NCBI RefSeq assembly: GCF_040869045.1
Contig: NC_090323.1
Span: forward strand, 171,948,083-172,012,082
Direction: 5' to 3'
DNA: 64,000 bases
DNA from: Eurosta solidaginis
Taxonomy: Eukaryota; Arthropoda; Insecta; Diptera; Tephritidae
The position numbers were made by a program, and so were the translations under genes. Positions 35,150 to 47,512 of the stretch are shown piece by piece; position 1 is the stretch's first letter; every line of letters starts with the position of its first letter. Under the pieces are notes generated by a model, which made no database searches, was not told where the DNA came from, and was given only the letters and a program-made list of their open reading frames with translations.

Positions 35150-35590
35150 CGAAAGAGTTTACAAGCGCGGAAGCGTAAAAGTGTAGTTACATTAAAGCTT
35201 ACTAGCATAAAAGCGTGAACTTATGGCGCTTTAGAGTAAGATCGAGTTAGCTTAAAAGCTTATGAGCCCGAAGCGATCAAGCTTACTAGTGTCAAATTTA
35301 ATCAGCGTAAAGGCGTGTTAACGAAAATTCATTAGCGGTAAAGCGTTAATTCTCGTTACACCAAAAGCTTCTAACGTTCACTGCTACGCTACGCTGAGCT
35401 AAAATCGTATTAGCGCACAAACGTTTTGTGAGACTGGCGTTAAACTTAAAGCGTAAAAACGTGGATTAATTAACTTGAATGCGCGTTATTGTTATTGTAC
35501 TATCGTAAAAGCGTATTAACTTGCAGCCGTTTTGCCGTACTGGCGTGAATGCCTAGTAGCGTGTCTTTTATCGTAAAGGCGAAAAATAAG
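35150..35590. repeat. Short-period AAAAGCGT/ATTAAC array
   Basis: GCGTAAAAGTG, CATAAAAGCGTGAAC, AGCGTAAAGGCGTGTTAACG, GTAAAAGCGTATTAAC and similar units recur about every 15-20 bp with strong divergence. It abuts SINE-like copy 6. Confidence 0.65.
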
Positions 35591-35605
35591 AAAGATATAT
35601 TTGTA

Positions 35606-35980
35606 GTTGTTGCTGTTGTAGCGATAGGAACACTCCTCGAAGGCTTTGAGGAGTTTTATCGCTGTTGAAGGTCCTTTGTCGGCTGCAGATCCGGTACGTT
35701 CCAGTAACAAGCACCGTTAAGGTACTAGACCATCTCGGGAACGCCCTCCCACGTCCTAGATCGATGAGGATGGGGTCGCCAGAGCCTCGGCTGTTAAAGA
35801 AAGGATTCGCCACGGGTAATTGAGGCAGACAATTGGGTTGGAGAAGCTATATATTGCGCTGGCAATCTTTTGAAAGGGTTGCGCCACACAACCCCTTGAA
35901 TCAATTTGGTATTTTAAACGCGTTTTACGACAGGCATACCTGGCGCGAGTATATTCTGAGCCCCCTAACCTACGGGGGTT
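35606..35980 (-). mobile_element. SINE-like repeat, copy 6 (inverted, near full length)
   Basis: Starts GTTGTTGCTGTTGTAGCGAT and carries CCGGTACGTTCCAGTAACAA, GGGGTCGCCAGAGCCTCGGC, GACAATTGGGTTGGAGAAGC and the final CCCCTAACCTACGGGGG. A small deletion removes the part after the CATCTCGGGAACG block. Confidence 0.75.
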
Positions 35981-36790
35981 AGTCATAATGATAGTCGCTG
36001 CCATAGTTGAAGATATAGCGTATAAGCGTATGAGCCTGTTTTCCCACTTCCACTTATAGCTAGATTGCGGTGTAAACTGCGAATGTATTCAGAATTTCTT
36101 TTTTCAACACAATGAAAATTTTCTCAGCGCCGCCAAAAGCTAACTTAAAAATGTTTTGTACTTAACAGTTATTCCCCGTTTGTGCATATATCTAGGAATG
36201 TTTATAATGAAGAGAAGTCAACATTTGGATAGCAATGACGGACCAGCTGGAACAACAAACAGCAACAACACAAGCTGACACCAAACAATGTAAAATCTTA
36301 ATATAAAACGAATGCAATAAAATGCAATTCTATGACTGCTATGACAGCGTCACTGATATACCAACTATGATAGCCTTGTTATGGAGGCCGTAGCTGTTGG
36401 TTGTTAACGGACTGTTGCGTCAACAATATTATTACTATTTATTGTGCTTTTGGTTGTTGCAGTTGATGTTGCTGCAACAATTTCAATTGCAATTGCCGCA
36501 CACTGTCAAAGCCGCCTCCACCGACAAAAGAATCTGCGTTTAAAAAAAAAACGAAAGTTGTAGTGCGTTACGTGCGTGGTGCAAGGTGGACTGACGTACA
36601 AACTAGCCGAAACGCAGAGATGAATAGACGGACAAGCAGCGAATGAACTGATGATGAGCTGTGAAATATGTTAGTAATGCTAAAGTGAAGACAAAAAGGC
36701 TAGAAAACGAAGACACAACACACAAAATTAACAAACTAAAAGTTAAATATAAAATGAAAACAAAAAATGTAAACACAAATAAACATAAAT
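35981..36790. other. AT-rich non-coding stretch
   Basis: No feature recognised. GTT/CAA patches lie near 36390-36480. Confidence 0.45.
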
Positions 36791-37561
36791 ACACTGAAAG
36801 AAATGGTGCTAGTAAAATTAGCAAATCGTTTCTGTTGTTCTTGACTTAACGGAGATTCGGTGAAATTGATCGAATTATGGTTAATTCGACCGAGTTCTTT
36901 GTCAAGCGAACAAACTAGTTTAGTCATTTCAACAGAAGAGAAATTGTCGTTCTTAAGTTAACAAAATTCTGTAAAACTGACAGATTCCTAATCAATCTAA
37001 CTGATTTTTTTGTTAACACAACTGATCTCACTGGTCGTTTCAACAGCGATCAACAGTCAATACTTGAGCAAATTTCAAAGAAAATTTTACGCTCACTGCG
37101 CTCTCTACTTTGTACTTATGTATGCACATATTTACGTATGTATATGGCGGCTGCCGTGGTGTGATGGTAGCGTGCTCCGCCTACCACACCGAAGACCCTG
37201 GATTCACACCCGGGCAAAACAACATACAAATTTTAGAAATAAGGTTTTTCAATTAGAATACAATTTTTCTAAGCGGGATCGCCCCTCGGCACTGTTCGGC
37301 AAGCACTCCGAGTGTATTTTTGCCACAAAAAGATCTCAGTGAAAACTCATCTGCCTTGCAAATGCCGCAACTTCGGTACTTTCGTACAAATCTGTCGCAA
37401 CAACTTTTTTTGTTCATTTGACTACTTAAACGGTCAATTACGAATCAACGATTTGTGCGCAGTTGATTCAACATCTTGTTGCGATGGATAAAAATTTACA
37501 GAAATTTCGGTTGAAATGACCCGTATTTCGGTTGATTTTACAGTCTTTTTCTTTCAGTGTA
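36791..37561. mobile_element. Inverted-repeat element with ACACTGAAAGAAA ends
   Basis: ACACTGAAAGAAA at 36791 is matched by TTTCTTTCAGTGT ending at 37561. The flanks show only weak similarity, so no target duplication is claimed. The interior carries motifs such as TTGATTC/GAATCAA and a tRNA-derived SINE (37146-37371). There is no protein. Probably a non-autonomous DNA element. Confidence 0.5.
37146..37371 (+). mobile_element. tRNA-derived SINE (3' truncated)
   Basis: The head has a pol III A-box-like TGGTGTGATGG (37157-37167) and a B-box-like GGATTCACACC (37200-37210) at tRNA-like spacing. The body continues with AGAAATAAGGTTTTTCAATT, GGGATCGCCCCTCGGCACTG and AACTCATCTGCCTTGCAAAT, then ends abruptly. 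From memory this is an abundant family in tephritid flies. It is not a tRNA gene: there is no cloverleaf partner to the acceptor stem. Confidence 0.8.
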
Positions 37562-39061
37562 CGAAATAAACGAGAATGAAAGTTCGCAGCTCACGCATCA
37601 GAAAGTGACATATGATAGAAAGCACTGACCGACGACCAGGACAGATTGCAATAACAAGAATAATGTACGTACGATTTGTAGAAAACTGACAATCCAATAA
37701 ACAATCAAAAATATGTTTGAGATGTCAGAAAATGAGCTAAGCCAGAAATGAACTCAGCTTCCCGCAGCACCCAAAGCAATGTTGGCAGAGTAGCATTAAG
37801 ACGCATAGCTTTAGAGTGTGGCACATTGATTTTGTTAGTAGTATTTCTCAACTTTTTGTTCCGTAATACAGTAGAACTCCCATTGTAATGGACAAAAGCG
37901 GTTTTGGGAGTTGTCAGAGTTCAGATCAAACGAACCTACTTTATACGTTACTTGCAGATTCTAAAGACTCTCACCCCATATCCCTAGCCACTCCCAAACC
38001 CACTCTCACTCCCACTCCAATTCGCATTTCCACAACCACTCTCACTTTTTATGAATACATGAATACTCTCGGAGATATGCAGTTTGAAAAATTCCATTTT
38101 TATGGGAGTTTCATAACGAAATGATTATACCTAGAAGATTCCGAGTCTGTTTTTGAAATTTATTTGTGATAGATCCATTATAAATGCAACTGGATCTATA
38201 TCTACATACATAATTTAAATGTTGTACCTATAGTAACCTTGTAACTTGTCCTACCACCTCTGAGCTAGTCAAAGCCTCGCAGTACTCAAGTAGGCAGCTC
38301 AATGCCTAACGCTATATTATTTAACGAGTTCGATTTGCAGCTTGCTTGGCGAGCAAGCCCTTGGAAAATAATGAGCGGGAATATCACCCAAATTGGTTAT
38401 GATTTTTTTTAGTCGGTAGCCCGTTCCAGTACCGCGATAAGAACGTTCTATCCCTATATACGGAGAACATTTGTTGTAATAAACACCAATACTGGCTTAC
38501 TTATCCCATTTTCTACGACACTGTTGTGGCACCAAAGGCTAACATTATACCTTTAGGAAACACTGCACTCAGACCACGCGTTGGTCTACAGAGCCTCGGC
38601 TGGTACAACCCCAGCTGCCATTAGCACCTTTTATATAGCAACTTCCCATACAGTATGAGCGAGCACTAAGTTGAGTCCTAGAAGTTCCATTTTTAGATGA
38701 CCAATCCGACTTACTCTGGAAAACAAAGTAAAGCATAAAACCTCTACGTAATCATTGACACTCCCATCCTTTCGGCTTCGATACTAGTACGCATTCTGTA
38801 GATTCACTTCCACTGGCTCGATAATCTACTACGCCAGCTTTAATACCGCAACTCAGCTGGTGCTTGGCTTACATGATCCTTGGCCACCTGATACTCCACT
38901 GATCGCTTTCTCAGCCGTTGCCCACCAACGATCATCCCACTAAACGGTCCCAGACTTGATATCACAATGAAATATTTAAAAAGCCTTCGATTTGCAGAAA
39001 AAAAGTGTTCTTTGTTTGCATTCTTTAAATGTATGTAAATTACACTTTATTGCTTTTGCTA
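37562..39061. other. Unassigned stretch
   Basis: Includes a short CCACTCTCACTCCC tract (37975-38045). No protein was identified; 38300-38900 has mixed composition and may be an old element. Confidence 0.4.
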
Positions 39062-39089
39062 TGAAGGACTTCCCTTTTGTAACCATGAA

Positions 39090-39250
39090 GGCAAGGTCAC
39101 CCCAACCCCTCTTTCCGAGACGAGCTTGGGGTCACCAGAGTCTAATCTCTTAAATATGTGTATGATACATTTATATTTCTGATTAGCCTCGTGCAGGTAG
39201 GGTTGACAATTGGGTTGCAGAAGCTCTAAATTGCGCTGACAAGCCCTAGA
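39090..39250 (-). mobile_element. SINE-like repeat, copy 7 (internal fragment)
   Basis: Contains GAGCTTGGGGTCACCAGAGT, then GGTTGACAATTGGGTTGCAG and GCTCTAAATTGCGCTGACAA. A short extra segment (TATGATACATTTATATTTCT) interrupts it. Confidence 0.55.
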
Positions 39251-39499
39251 TTACTTGAAGGTTCTCGCAAAGGTCATTTACAATCACGACCTTGATCAGT
39301 GTATAAAATGCACCTTCCAGATCCTTAAACATTTTGAGCTTTTCACGTGTTATAGCGTATTTTTACTTCGCTTTAATGGTACAGATTGCCACAAAAATTT
39401 GATAAGTTTTGGCACGAGTTATAAGATGAGAGGCCCTTCAAGAACTGAAGATGAATATGTGGGCAGATAGGAGGAAATCTCATTCTTCACTGACGATCA

Positions 39500-39846
39500 A
39501 AATAGTATGTAGCGTAAGAATTGTTGACTGCCTTTCCGTCTGTATTCCCCACTCTGCTAGTATATTTCAAGGCAACGAGAAGGCAGACGAACTTGCAAAA
39601 GCTAGTGTTTTACTGAACGGTTCTGACCCGGTCGGGAAGCGTCAAAAATTCGCATCGGTCCAACGAACGGACAAGAAATTATCGAATTACGAAATGAAGA
39701 TAAGAAAAGACCTAGTATTTAAATACATCCCACAATACTGGGACACTAGCTGCTGCACGCTGAGAGAATGGGGATCCGAAAATAGTCTCGACTCTCTTGC
39801 CTCTTCCAATAAAATTCCCTTAAGTATATTTTCCTTGATACCATGA
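39500..39846 (+). pseudogene. LINE relic: RNase H C-terminal part
   Basis: FQGNEKADELAKASVLL (about 39568-39620) is the GNExADxLA final-Asp block of LINE RNase H, preceded by IPHSAS where WIPGHS is expected. The rest of the frame to 39846 (RTDKKLSNYEMK and onward) is plausible downstream sequence but has no diagnostic motif. Confidence 0.6.
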
Positions 39847-39850
39847 TAAC

Positions 39851-40571
39851 TCACTTCACATAACCTTAGCTCTTTCAATAAGGAGTATTTTAACTGGCAA
39901 CTTAGGATACTCATTCCTTGCTTCGTTGGCGAATACACATCATTAACGTTGACCGTATTTGGAACTACCAAAGTGGCAATTGTGTGTCAGTTTATTTAAC
40001 GCCGCCGATGCAGCCAACCTACGCAGCGTGATTGAAAATCTTTTTATTGTTGTTTTCACTTACAACATAATTCAAAGCAAAAGAAAACAGTAGCTAGCAA
40101 CATACTGACGGAAATACTATTTGCATATGTACAGCAGTCGACGCGTGAGTAGTTCGGCAGCGTTATAGCTCGTCAAATTTTAATGCCGGCGCACACAGCT
40201 GTCACCAAATCAATCAACATCTTTTGTGAGCGACACGAAGATGAAGCAGTCAAAAATGTTGTTGTTACAATGTTGCTGCTGGCCGCTAGGTATGTTTGTC
40301 AACAACTTCCTTTCAAATAGTACTTATGAATAACTAACTAGACATTGGGTTACTGTTACTTTCATTCCAAAAGAAAATGAAAACGAAATCGACATGAAAG
40401 GGCAAGAGTTTGCATAGATGGGCACTTTGCTTAACGCAATTGTATGCAGATTTGAACATAGCCTGGTCAGAGCGCTTCGTTTGCATAAAATGGGAACTGA
40501 CGTTTCTTTCCGACCTCATAAAACCGACATATTTTTATATCGGATAGGTTAATCTTTCTTAAGTGATATGT
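39851..40571. other. Non-coding spacer
   Basis: AT-rich; nothing recognised. Confidence 0.45.
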
Positions 40572-40785
40572 TGTTCTTGGTGTTGTCGCGATAAAGACTC
40601 TAATCGAAGGACTTGGGGAGTTTATCGATGTTGATGGTCCTTTGCAGATTCGGTCCGTGCCGGTAACAAGCACCATTAAGGTACTAACCCGACCATTTTG
40701 GGAATGATTTAGTATGACTAGATGAAACCTTCAAAGCCATACCGCCCTCCCATCCATGAGGATCTTGGGGTCATTAATAGTGTCC
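40572..40785 (-). mobile_element. SINE-like repeat, copy 8 (inverted, truncated)
   Basis: TTGGTGTTGTCGCGATAAAG, TCGATGTTGATGGTCCTTTG, GGTAACAAGCACCATTAAGG and CCGCCCTCCCATCCATGAGG are family blocks. The half bearing the CCCGCGGG end is missing. Confidence 0.65.
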
Positions 40786-41119
40786 CCATAGTATCTAGTG
40801 AAAGTTCATAGGTCCTCTTTTATTAGATTAAAGAGTTTGAATGATACTCTAATTGCTGGGAGTATACTCAATTTGGCTTGTCTTTGCTGTGGGCATTCAA
40901 TCCCAGTTACTTACCGTCTATGTAAAAGACTTTCGGAAGGTAAAGGGTTTTTGGAATATATGCATAAGGACGGAGATTCGAAATCTGCAGTATAGTAATG
41001 AGACTATAAAGACCAATGTTGAGGACATGGCGGTTGTTGTTGTTGCTATTTTAGCTGCAAAAACACGTCACGAAAATTCAGGTTATGAAAAGCCCTTTGT
41101 TGGTCACAACTTGACTGCC

Positions 41120-41215
41120 AGGAGCAAAGAACTCCACAATAGAACAGTCCTCGTAGCGATTGATTTGTTTAAAGCTTTTGAAACAGTCAACCACGGCATG
41201 TTACTATAAGGCTTG
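41120..41215 (+). pseudogene. Jockey-type LINE relic: reverse transcriptase motif A fragment
   Basis: TVLVAIDLFKAFETVNHGML resembles the motif A block (A-L-D-L-S-K-A-F-D-T-V-N-H) of Jockey-type polymerases, with the second Asp changed to Glu. The copy is probably continued by the C-terminal fragment at 44170-44525 on the other side of the LINE at 41388-44163. Confidence 0.65.
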
Positions 41216-41377
41216 GAGGGTCTAACCTTACATTTTGTTTTAAAAGACAAATACTCTTAAATACTCAGAAAACCTGGGCATCCTTACGGACAGCTGATTG
41301 ATGAGACGCCGTCTTCCAGGAATATACAGAGTCATCTCTGCAAGGGCTAAAAAGGAATCCTGCACACAAGAATTCAG

Positions 41378-44031
41378 ATGTATGAACCAAATAAAAAAAA
41401 TGTTCTTATAGCAGTTAATCGGAAATTTCGCTCGTCACTCGTGACATTAAAGAATGATGATACATTATTGGATCAGCTCTGCGTGGCAGTAAAAGGCGTT
41501 TCAAACATTTTAATCTGCGCTTCTTATATACCTCCGACAAGCAACGATATGCTATACCGAGCACATGTGGACAATATTTTAGCAGTAGCATCTAGTCATA
41601 ATAATGATAGTATCTGTGTCATGGGTGACTTCAATTTGGGAAATATTGTTTGGTCTTATATTGATGATAGTAATGAGCTATATGCAAATAACGTAAATAG
41701 TATATCTGAATCCTACTTGGTTGATAACTTATCCAGTTGCGGCCTTTCTCAGATAAATGGTTTTCAAAATCGGCTTTCTCGCATTTTAGACTTAATTTTT
41801 GTCAACGATAATGTACATTTTTCTTTATTTGAATGCCTTGATCCTTTATCTACTCCTGGTATTCATCATATACCATTCGTTTTAAAGGTCGAATTCTATG
41901 AGTTTAATTCGTTTCATTATGATGAACAAGTTACTAATTTCTGCTTCAGTCGAATGGATGCCGATATGGTTAACCTTGCAGTTGATGCCATTGATTGGAA
42001 TTCAATATTTTCCAACGTTGATGTTGCCAACTGCTTTGAAATCTTTAAATATAAGTTAGGTGAGATCTGCGTTAAGCATATCCCAATCCTTAAGAAACCC
42101 AGATATAAAATACCTTAGTATACAAAACGATTGTTAAAAGTTAAGAATTTAAGAAACAAATATTTCAAGAAGTTTAAATTGTCCAAATCTGTTATATATA
42201 AAGACAAATTTCTGTTTTATTCAAGTAAATTTAAATCCATGAACAGGGACTTGAAGCGTAATTATACTCGTAAGTTCGAATCGGATATAAAGCAAAACTC
42301 GAAATCATTTTGGAGATATGTCAATTCCAGAAAATCGTGTTCGAGTATACCTTCTGTTGTCTATCTCAATGAGACCAAAGCGCACTCCACTATTGAAGCT
42401 GTTAATCTCTTTGCTGATTTCTTCAAGTCAAACTTTGAAGCTGGCACTGATTTTGATCAGGTGTGTTACACGAACATAAATTCCCCAATAAATTTTGGAT
42501 CGCTAACCCTAACGCTCGCTGATATAGAAGAAGGAATCCGACAACTGAAGATTTCTACTAAAACCGATGTGGATGGGTTGTCTTCATACCTATTAAAAAA
42601 ATGTTCTGCCCTTGCTTCCCCATTGTTAGTTCTGTTCAATAAATCACTTGAACGAGGAGTGTTTATTGATGCGTGGAAAGTCAGTTCTATCACTCCAGTG
42701 TTTAAAAGTGGTAATAAGAACAATATTGCGAATTATCGGCCAATTTCAAAGATATCCTCAGTCTCAAAACTGTTTGAGGCTATAGTTAAAAATAAAATTT
42801 ATTTTACGGTAAATCACTTGATCTCCGCTCAACAACACGGTTTTGTTAAAGGTCGCTCAACAGTCTCAAACCTCGCCGTATTTTCGGAATACTGCATTTC
42901 TGCGTTTCAAAATCGCCTTCAAGTTGATTGAGTTTACACTGACTTTTCAAAAGCTTTTGACAAGGTGAACCACACAATTTTATTATTGAAACTGACAGCT
43001 CTAGGGTTTCATTCCACTCTTTTAAAATGGCTTGAATCCTATCTCTCCTCTCGTAAATGTGTGGTTACGGTTGATGGGGCATCATCTGATCCTTTCAATG
43101 CGACTTCTGGGGTTCCACAGGGTAGCATACTGGGCCCGCTTCTCTTCGTAATTTTCATCAATGATATAACCAGCTGTTTCAATTACGCAAATTTTCTTTT
43201 GTACGCTGATGATCTTAAGATTTTTTCGACAATTACGAGCAATGAAGACATGGTAAGGCTACAATCTGATATAGACAATGTTGCCGACTGGTGTAAACGT
43301 AATAAGTTGAATCTTAATATAAAAAAGTGCTCACATGTTTGCTACTCAAAGTCTCGCTGTCCGTTACCCACATGGTATAAAATCGATGGTCTTCGATTAT
43401 CCACTTTAAGTGAAATTACTGATCTTGGTGTTGTATTCGATTGTAAATTTCTGTTTCAAACCCATTTGAATTACATAATAGCGAAGGCATATTCAACACT
43501 TGCCTTCATCAAACGATTTAGCTCTGATTTTACCGATCCTTACACATTAAAATTGCTATACACCTCTCTTGTGCGGTCTAAATTAGAATACGCCGTCTTT
43601 ATCTGGAGGCCATTCTATAATTGTCACATTACCAGGCTTGAACGTGTGCAAAAAGTTTTTGTTCGCTTTGCCCTACGGTCGTTGCATTTCAACGACCCGA
43701 TTCCTTCTTACAGTAGTCGCTGTTTGCTGATAAGCCTAAAATCGTTAAACAGCAGACGTTCTATTCTGTCTCTCACCTTTGTTTTTGACTTGATAAGTGG
43801 AGCGATTGACTGCCCATTTCTGCTGGCCAGAATTTGTTTCAACATCCCACAGAGGAGTCTACGCAATCACGATACTTTCTGGCTGGACACGGTTAGAACA
43901 AATTACGCGTCTAATGCTCCAATTTCAAGAGCTTTAAAAGAGTTTAATATGCTATCAAATCCTGTGGGTCTGGACTTTTCCTCCACAAAACAAATGTTTA
44001 AATCGATATTAAATGACTTATGTACGTAAAC
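41378..44031 (+). pseudogene. LINE ORF2: endonuclease C-half and reverse transcriptase, two stop codons
   Basis: One continuous frame runs to the TAA at about 44029, broken only by TAG at 42116-42118 and TGA at 42929-42931. Endonuclease signs are CVMGDFNLGNIVW, RILDLIFVND and GIHHIPF in place of the usual SDH. Reverse transcriptase signs are ITPVFKSG and NYRPIS, then VYTDFSKAFDKVNH (motif A), SGVPQGSILGPLLF (motif B) and LLYADDLKIF (motif C, catalytic YADD). The tail includes RLERVQKVFVRFALR and FNIPQRSLR, as in Jockey/CR1-group elements without RNase H. The ATG at 41378 lies in the flank, so the natural start is missing. It is a relatively recent copy. Confidence 0.85.
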
Positions 44032-44123
44032 TTTTAGGTGTTTTTACGATTAAATAACTGTGTGTCTATTTTTTTTCTTGTAATCTGTATGAAAATGTTC
44101 ACATTTTCTAGATTAAAACGAGA

Positions 44124-44162
<39 letters not shown>

Positions 44163-44163
44163 A
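41388..44163 (+). mobile_element. 5'-truncated Jockey/CR1-group LINE
   Basis: It begins within the endonuclease domain and ends after a 3' UTR of about 130 bp in a (TAAA)n tail. ATGTATGAAC just before (41378-41387) and ATGCATAAAC just after (44164-44173) agree at 8 of 10 bases and may be the target duplication. It sits within an older Jockey-type LINE relic (fragments at 41120 and 44170). Confidence 0.75.
44126..44163 (+). repeat. (TAAA)n tail of the LINE
   Basis: About nine AAAT/TAAA units directly after the 3' UTR. This is the terminal repeat of the LINE, not an independent microsatellite. Confidence 0.85.
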
Positions 44164-44169
44164 TATGCA

Positions 44170-44525
44170 TAAACAGGCTCTCAACCTCATCCACAAATAG
44201 GCGGCAAAATTTTGTGCTAATAAATTCCTGGTGCGCCAACTTCTCAATGTCCAATACTCAAATCTAGCAGTATAGGAATGCAGACTTCCCACGGTGACAC
44301 GCTTTACTCTGGCTCAACTTCGACCTGGATACTGTAATAGAATTAAGTCTTTCCTATCCAGAATCGACCTAGACATACGCAATATGTGTCCTGTATATGA
44401 TGTGTCCCCAATTGGCAACAATCATTATTTCAATTGGAATGCAGCTCCACACCTATGCCAATGTGGTCTAACCCTATTAAAACTGCAAGCTTCCGAGGAT
44501 TCCTTTAAAGAATACCGATGACAAG
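44170..44525 (+). pseudogene. Jockey-type LINE relic: polymerase C-terminal fragment
   Basis: VTRFTLAQLRPGYCNRIKSF, LSRIDLDIRNMCPVYDVSP and LCQCG (44294-44480) match the Cys-rich C-terminus of the relic at 11255-11945. Upstream frames are broken (NRLSTSSTNRRQNFV region). Confidence 0.7.
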
Positions 44526-44563
44526 AAGAAGCTCGACTGGCTCTGGACCACTCGAACTATCGG

Positions 44564-44632
44564 ATCGCCTCTTACGCAAGCATACCTACCGCGGGAGTAT
44601 GCGGGAGTATTCAGTAACGCTTAGCCCGTTCG
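44564..44632 (-). mobile_element. SINE-like repeat, copy 9 (end fragment)
   Basis: CGCCTCTTACGCAAGCATAC, CTACCGCGGGAGTATGC and TTAGCCCGTTCGG correspond to the CCCGCGGG end of the family, with a partial internal duplication of GCGGGAGTAT. Confidence 0.5.
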
Positions 44633-47512
44633 GTAGCTGTTAATAAATTGGAAGGACAATGAAATGGTGGTACTGAGTGTTGCCTTTCACAAAGAACATT
44701 GTTATCATCAGGTGGAAGTGTGGAAAATTGTATGCCTAACCCGCTGACTTAACCTCACCCATGATTAATCTCAAGCTTATGTATATATCAGACAGATAAG
44801 CATTATTTTACAATAATTTCTACATTAACCCGAATCCAATCGATTTTTTCGCACACACACGCACACACTCACCACCAACTATAAAATTCCAATAAATGAC
44901 AATTTAATAAAGAAAAAAAAAAGAGTCAATTGCAACTCCAATAACTTCAGTAACTCTTCTTAAAAGACGACGTGCTAAATAAACGGACATAAATTGAAAA
45001 ACAAAACGTTTATCGGTAAAAGGCCACCGAAGCCACCGACGCATACAACAAGCTTGTATTACAGTAAGGAGGAGCAAAGACAACATCAAGGAGTAGCAAC
45101 AGCAGCCGCAAACGATATGGCAACACATTCGAGTCCCGGCTGTTCAGATTGCACTTATTTCGTCAGTGAGATATTAAAAGCACCGGGTTTCTTGAGTGAA
45201 TCATTTTAGACTCATTGGAAAAGGTTCATTAACAATTTTTAAAATTTTCTGATATATTTTTCGGGTTTTTCCGATTATTCTTGAGCTAATACTTGTAATA
45301 CTTATTAAAACGTCTTTCGTGTTTTTCCAAAATCGAGTCAAGGCTTCGTTAGCCACACTTTTCGGCACTTATTAGATTCGAAGCGAAAGTACTCGGTTCC
45401 TCTGTTATTTGCATCACAGTTGTACATATTTACAAAATGGCAAAGTGCACTGCAGTGCATGTTAAAGACACGTTTAAACAATGATTTAGTGCCAATAAAT
45501 AAGTTTAAACATTTATTAACGATAATTAATGTTTTTGTAATTTGGCGGCAAAATTTGCAAAACGCAGAATGTCAGAAACACTGGTACGCATACATATGTA
45601 CAGGCATACTACATCTACCAAAAAATGTGAGCTTTATATAAGTGAAATGAGTGAAATGTCACAGAAACACGTATTGGGACCTATATTCTAGAAGGTTAGA
45701 AGCACTATTGTCTGCGGCGCCTGTCATGAGTACGGTCTTATCTGAAACTGCAATAGACGCCCTGGTGGAAAGCTTTACCTCTGTAAAGAAAGATACCTTT
45801 CATTTAAAAGGTTTCAAGTGGGAGGGAGTAGAATAAGCCACTTTTCTAAAGACCTTCCAGGAAATTGCTCTTCAATAGAACCAGGAGGAGTGGGCTAACC
45901 TGTGACAAAAGCCCAAAGAAAATGCAAGGAATCCCGCTCCTTCTGGTACTTAAGAGATCTGAATAGTGGCTGGACGAAGAGTAGCGCCTAATCGCCGAAG
46001 CTTATGATGGGCAATCATCTGAAGGAATGCCTGTTATCCCATTCGTGATAGCCAGCTTGTGAAAGCTATTATTTCTTTCAACTTAAAAGTTCTTTGGATA
46101 AAAAAATGGCTTCCCACCATTTACATTGATTTATAATAGGTTACACACTTTCATTCCAAACGCTGGTAAAAGCTCTCACGTACCTTGTAAGAATTTCGAA
46201 CCCTTCAGTTCTTTGTAGATTCAGCTGAGTACCTCAGAGCATCAGATTAATCTGTACGTTCGGTGCAGGACTCGTCGGATACCACTATCGGTATCGCAGC
46301 ATAATTATTGCAAATAACAGGGTCTCTTTGGATTCCTTTCTAGATGTCAAAGAAGTGTTAAAAAGTCCTTCTTGGAGCTATTAAAAGAACCCGGGTTGAT
46401 TTATGTGAGGAGGAGGTTTTGGTTGAAGTCATAATAAGATTTTGTGCAACGAAGCTTTCACAACATAATGGGGTGGAACCGAGAAAAGAGTGTATAAAGA
46501 CACGTCACCAAAGGGTGTTCTGCCTTCTTTACTTTTCGTAAATCTTCAGGTGCACCTCGAAACCAGTGGATGCCGAAGTTTTCCAAACCGAGATAATATG
46601 TCAATTCTAGGCAGGAGTAATTTTCCGGATCCTCTCCGCGGTTTTCTCTAGGGCTATCTGGATACAATGTATAAGCGTTCCGAGCCATGTCGATTGGCTG
46701 TCAATCCTACCGTAACGGAACTAATGCTTTCATGGAGGAGATATAAGAGAGGTTATACTACCGGATTAGGAAAATACGAATAGTACTTCCTGATTATTTT
46801 TTAATTGATATTAGAGAAAAATTGTAAGTTTACAAACGGCGATGGTTACTAGGACATGTTTCTGAATTTCACTTCTTCATCAGCTAGCTTTTCGGGAGCT
46901 GAGCGTTGAACTCAAATCTCCAAAATTCATATCAGTGCAAAGGCTGATGCCTTTAGCTGCTAAGGCCATATGAATGTCCCGTTGTTCACTGTACAATTGG
47001 TCTCTAAGACTTGCCTTTTTGTTTATATTCCTTTTGATCACCATGTAGGCACATACACTCTGTATGTAGTTTATTCCTAATGGTGTGGATATGATTTTTA
47101 GGTGCGCTTTTTGAAAGCTTAGTAACATTTGTTCGGATTTTTACAGTATTTGTTTTTTTAATACTTCCGCTGTTACTATTATATCAATATGATTTTAATT
47201 TAATTAATTTTTTAATTAAACTGGGTAGGAAGCTGTCTTGGATGCTTAATAGTTATGAAGGTCTTGATTATCTTGTAGCGAGGCTACATGGAAAAAAACT
47301 GAGCCTTCACACCAAAGGATCTGGCACTGGTAGAACATGCTGCACATGGCGAACTTTACTAAATTGTCCGTACAGCGAACACCGCTGGTTTGAATTAACG
47401 GCACTCTGAGAACTAAACTGTGAACTTGGGCCTGAATGTGACACAGAATATACATTCGTCAGATGAATCTGGAACGTTAGTCAGCCAATCCTATGAGCTC
47501 TTGGACCCCGAA
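44633..47512. other. Unassigned stretch
   Basis: Contains a CACACACACGCACACAC tract near 44850. Frames at 44994-45209, 46458-46688 (minus) and 46880-47128 (minus) have no domain I recognise. Some may be old element ORFs. Confidence 0.4.

Noticed and set aside
37146..37210. Possible tRNA gene with A and B boxes
   Set aside because: No acceptor-stem pairing or standard anticodon arm, and the sequence continues into a SINE body.
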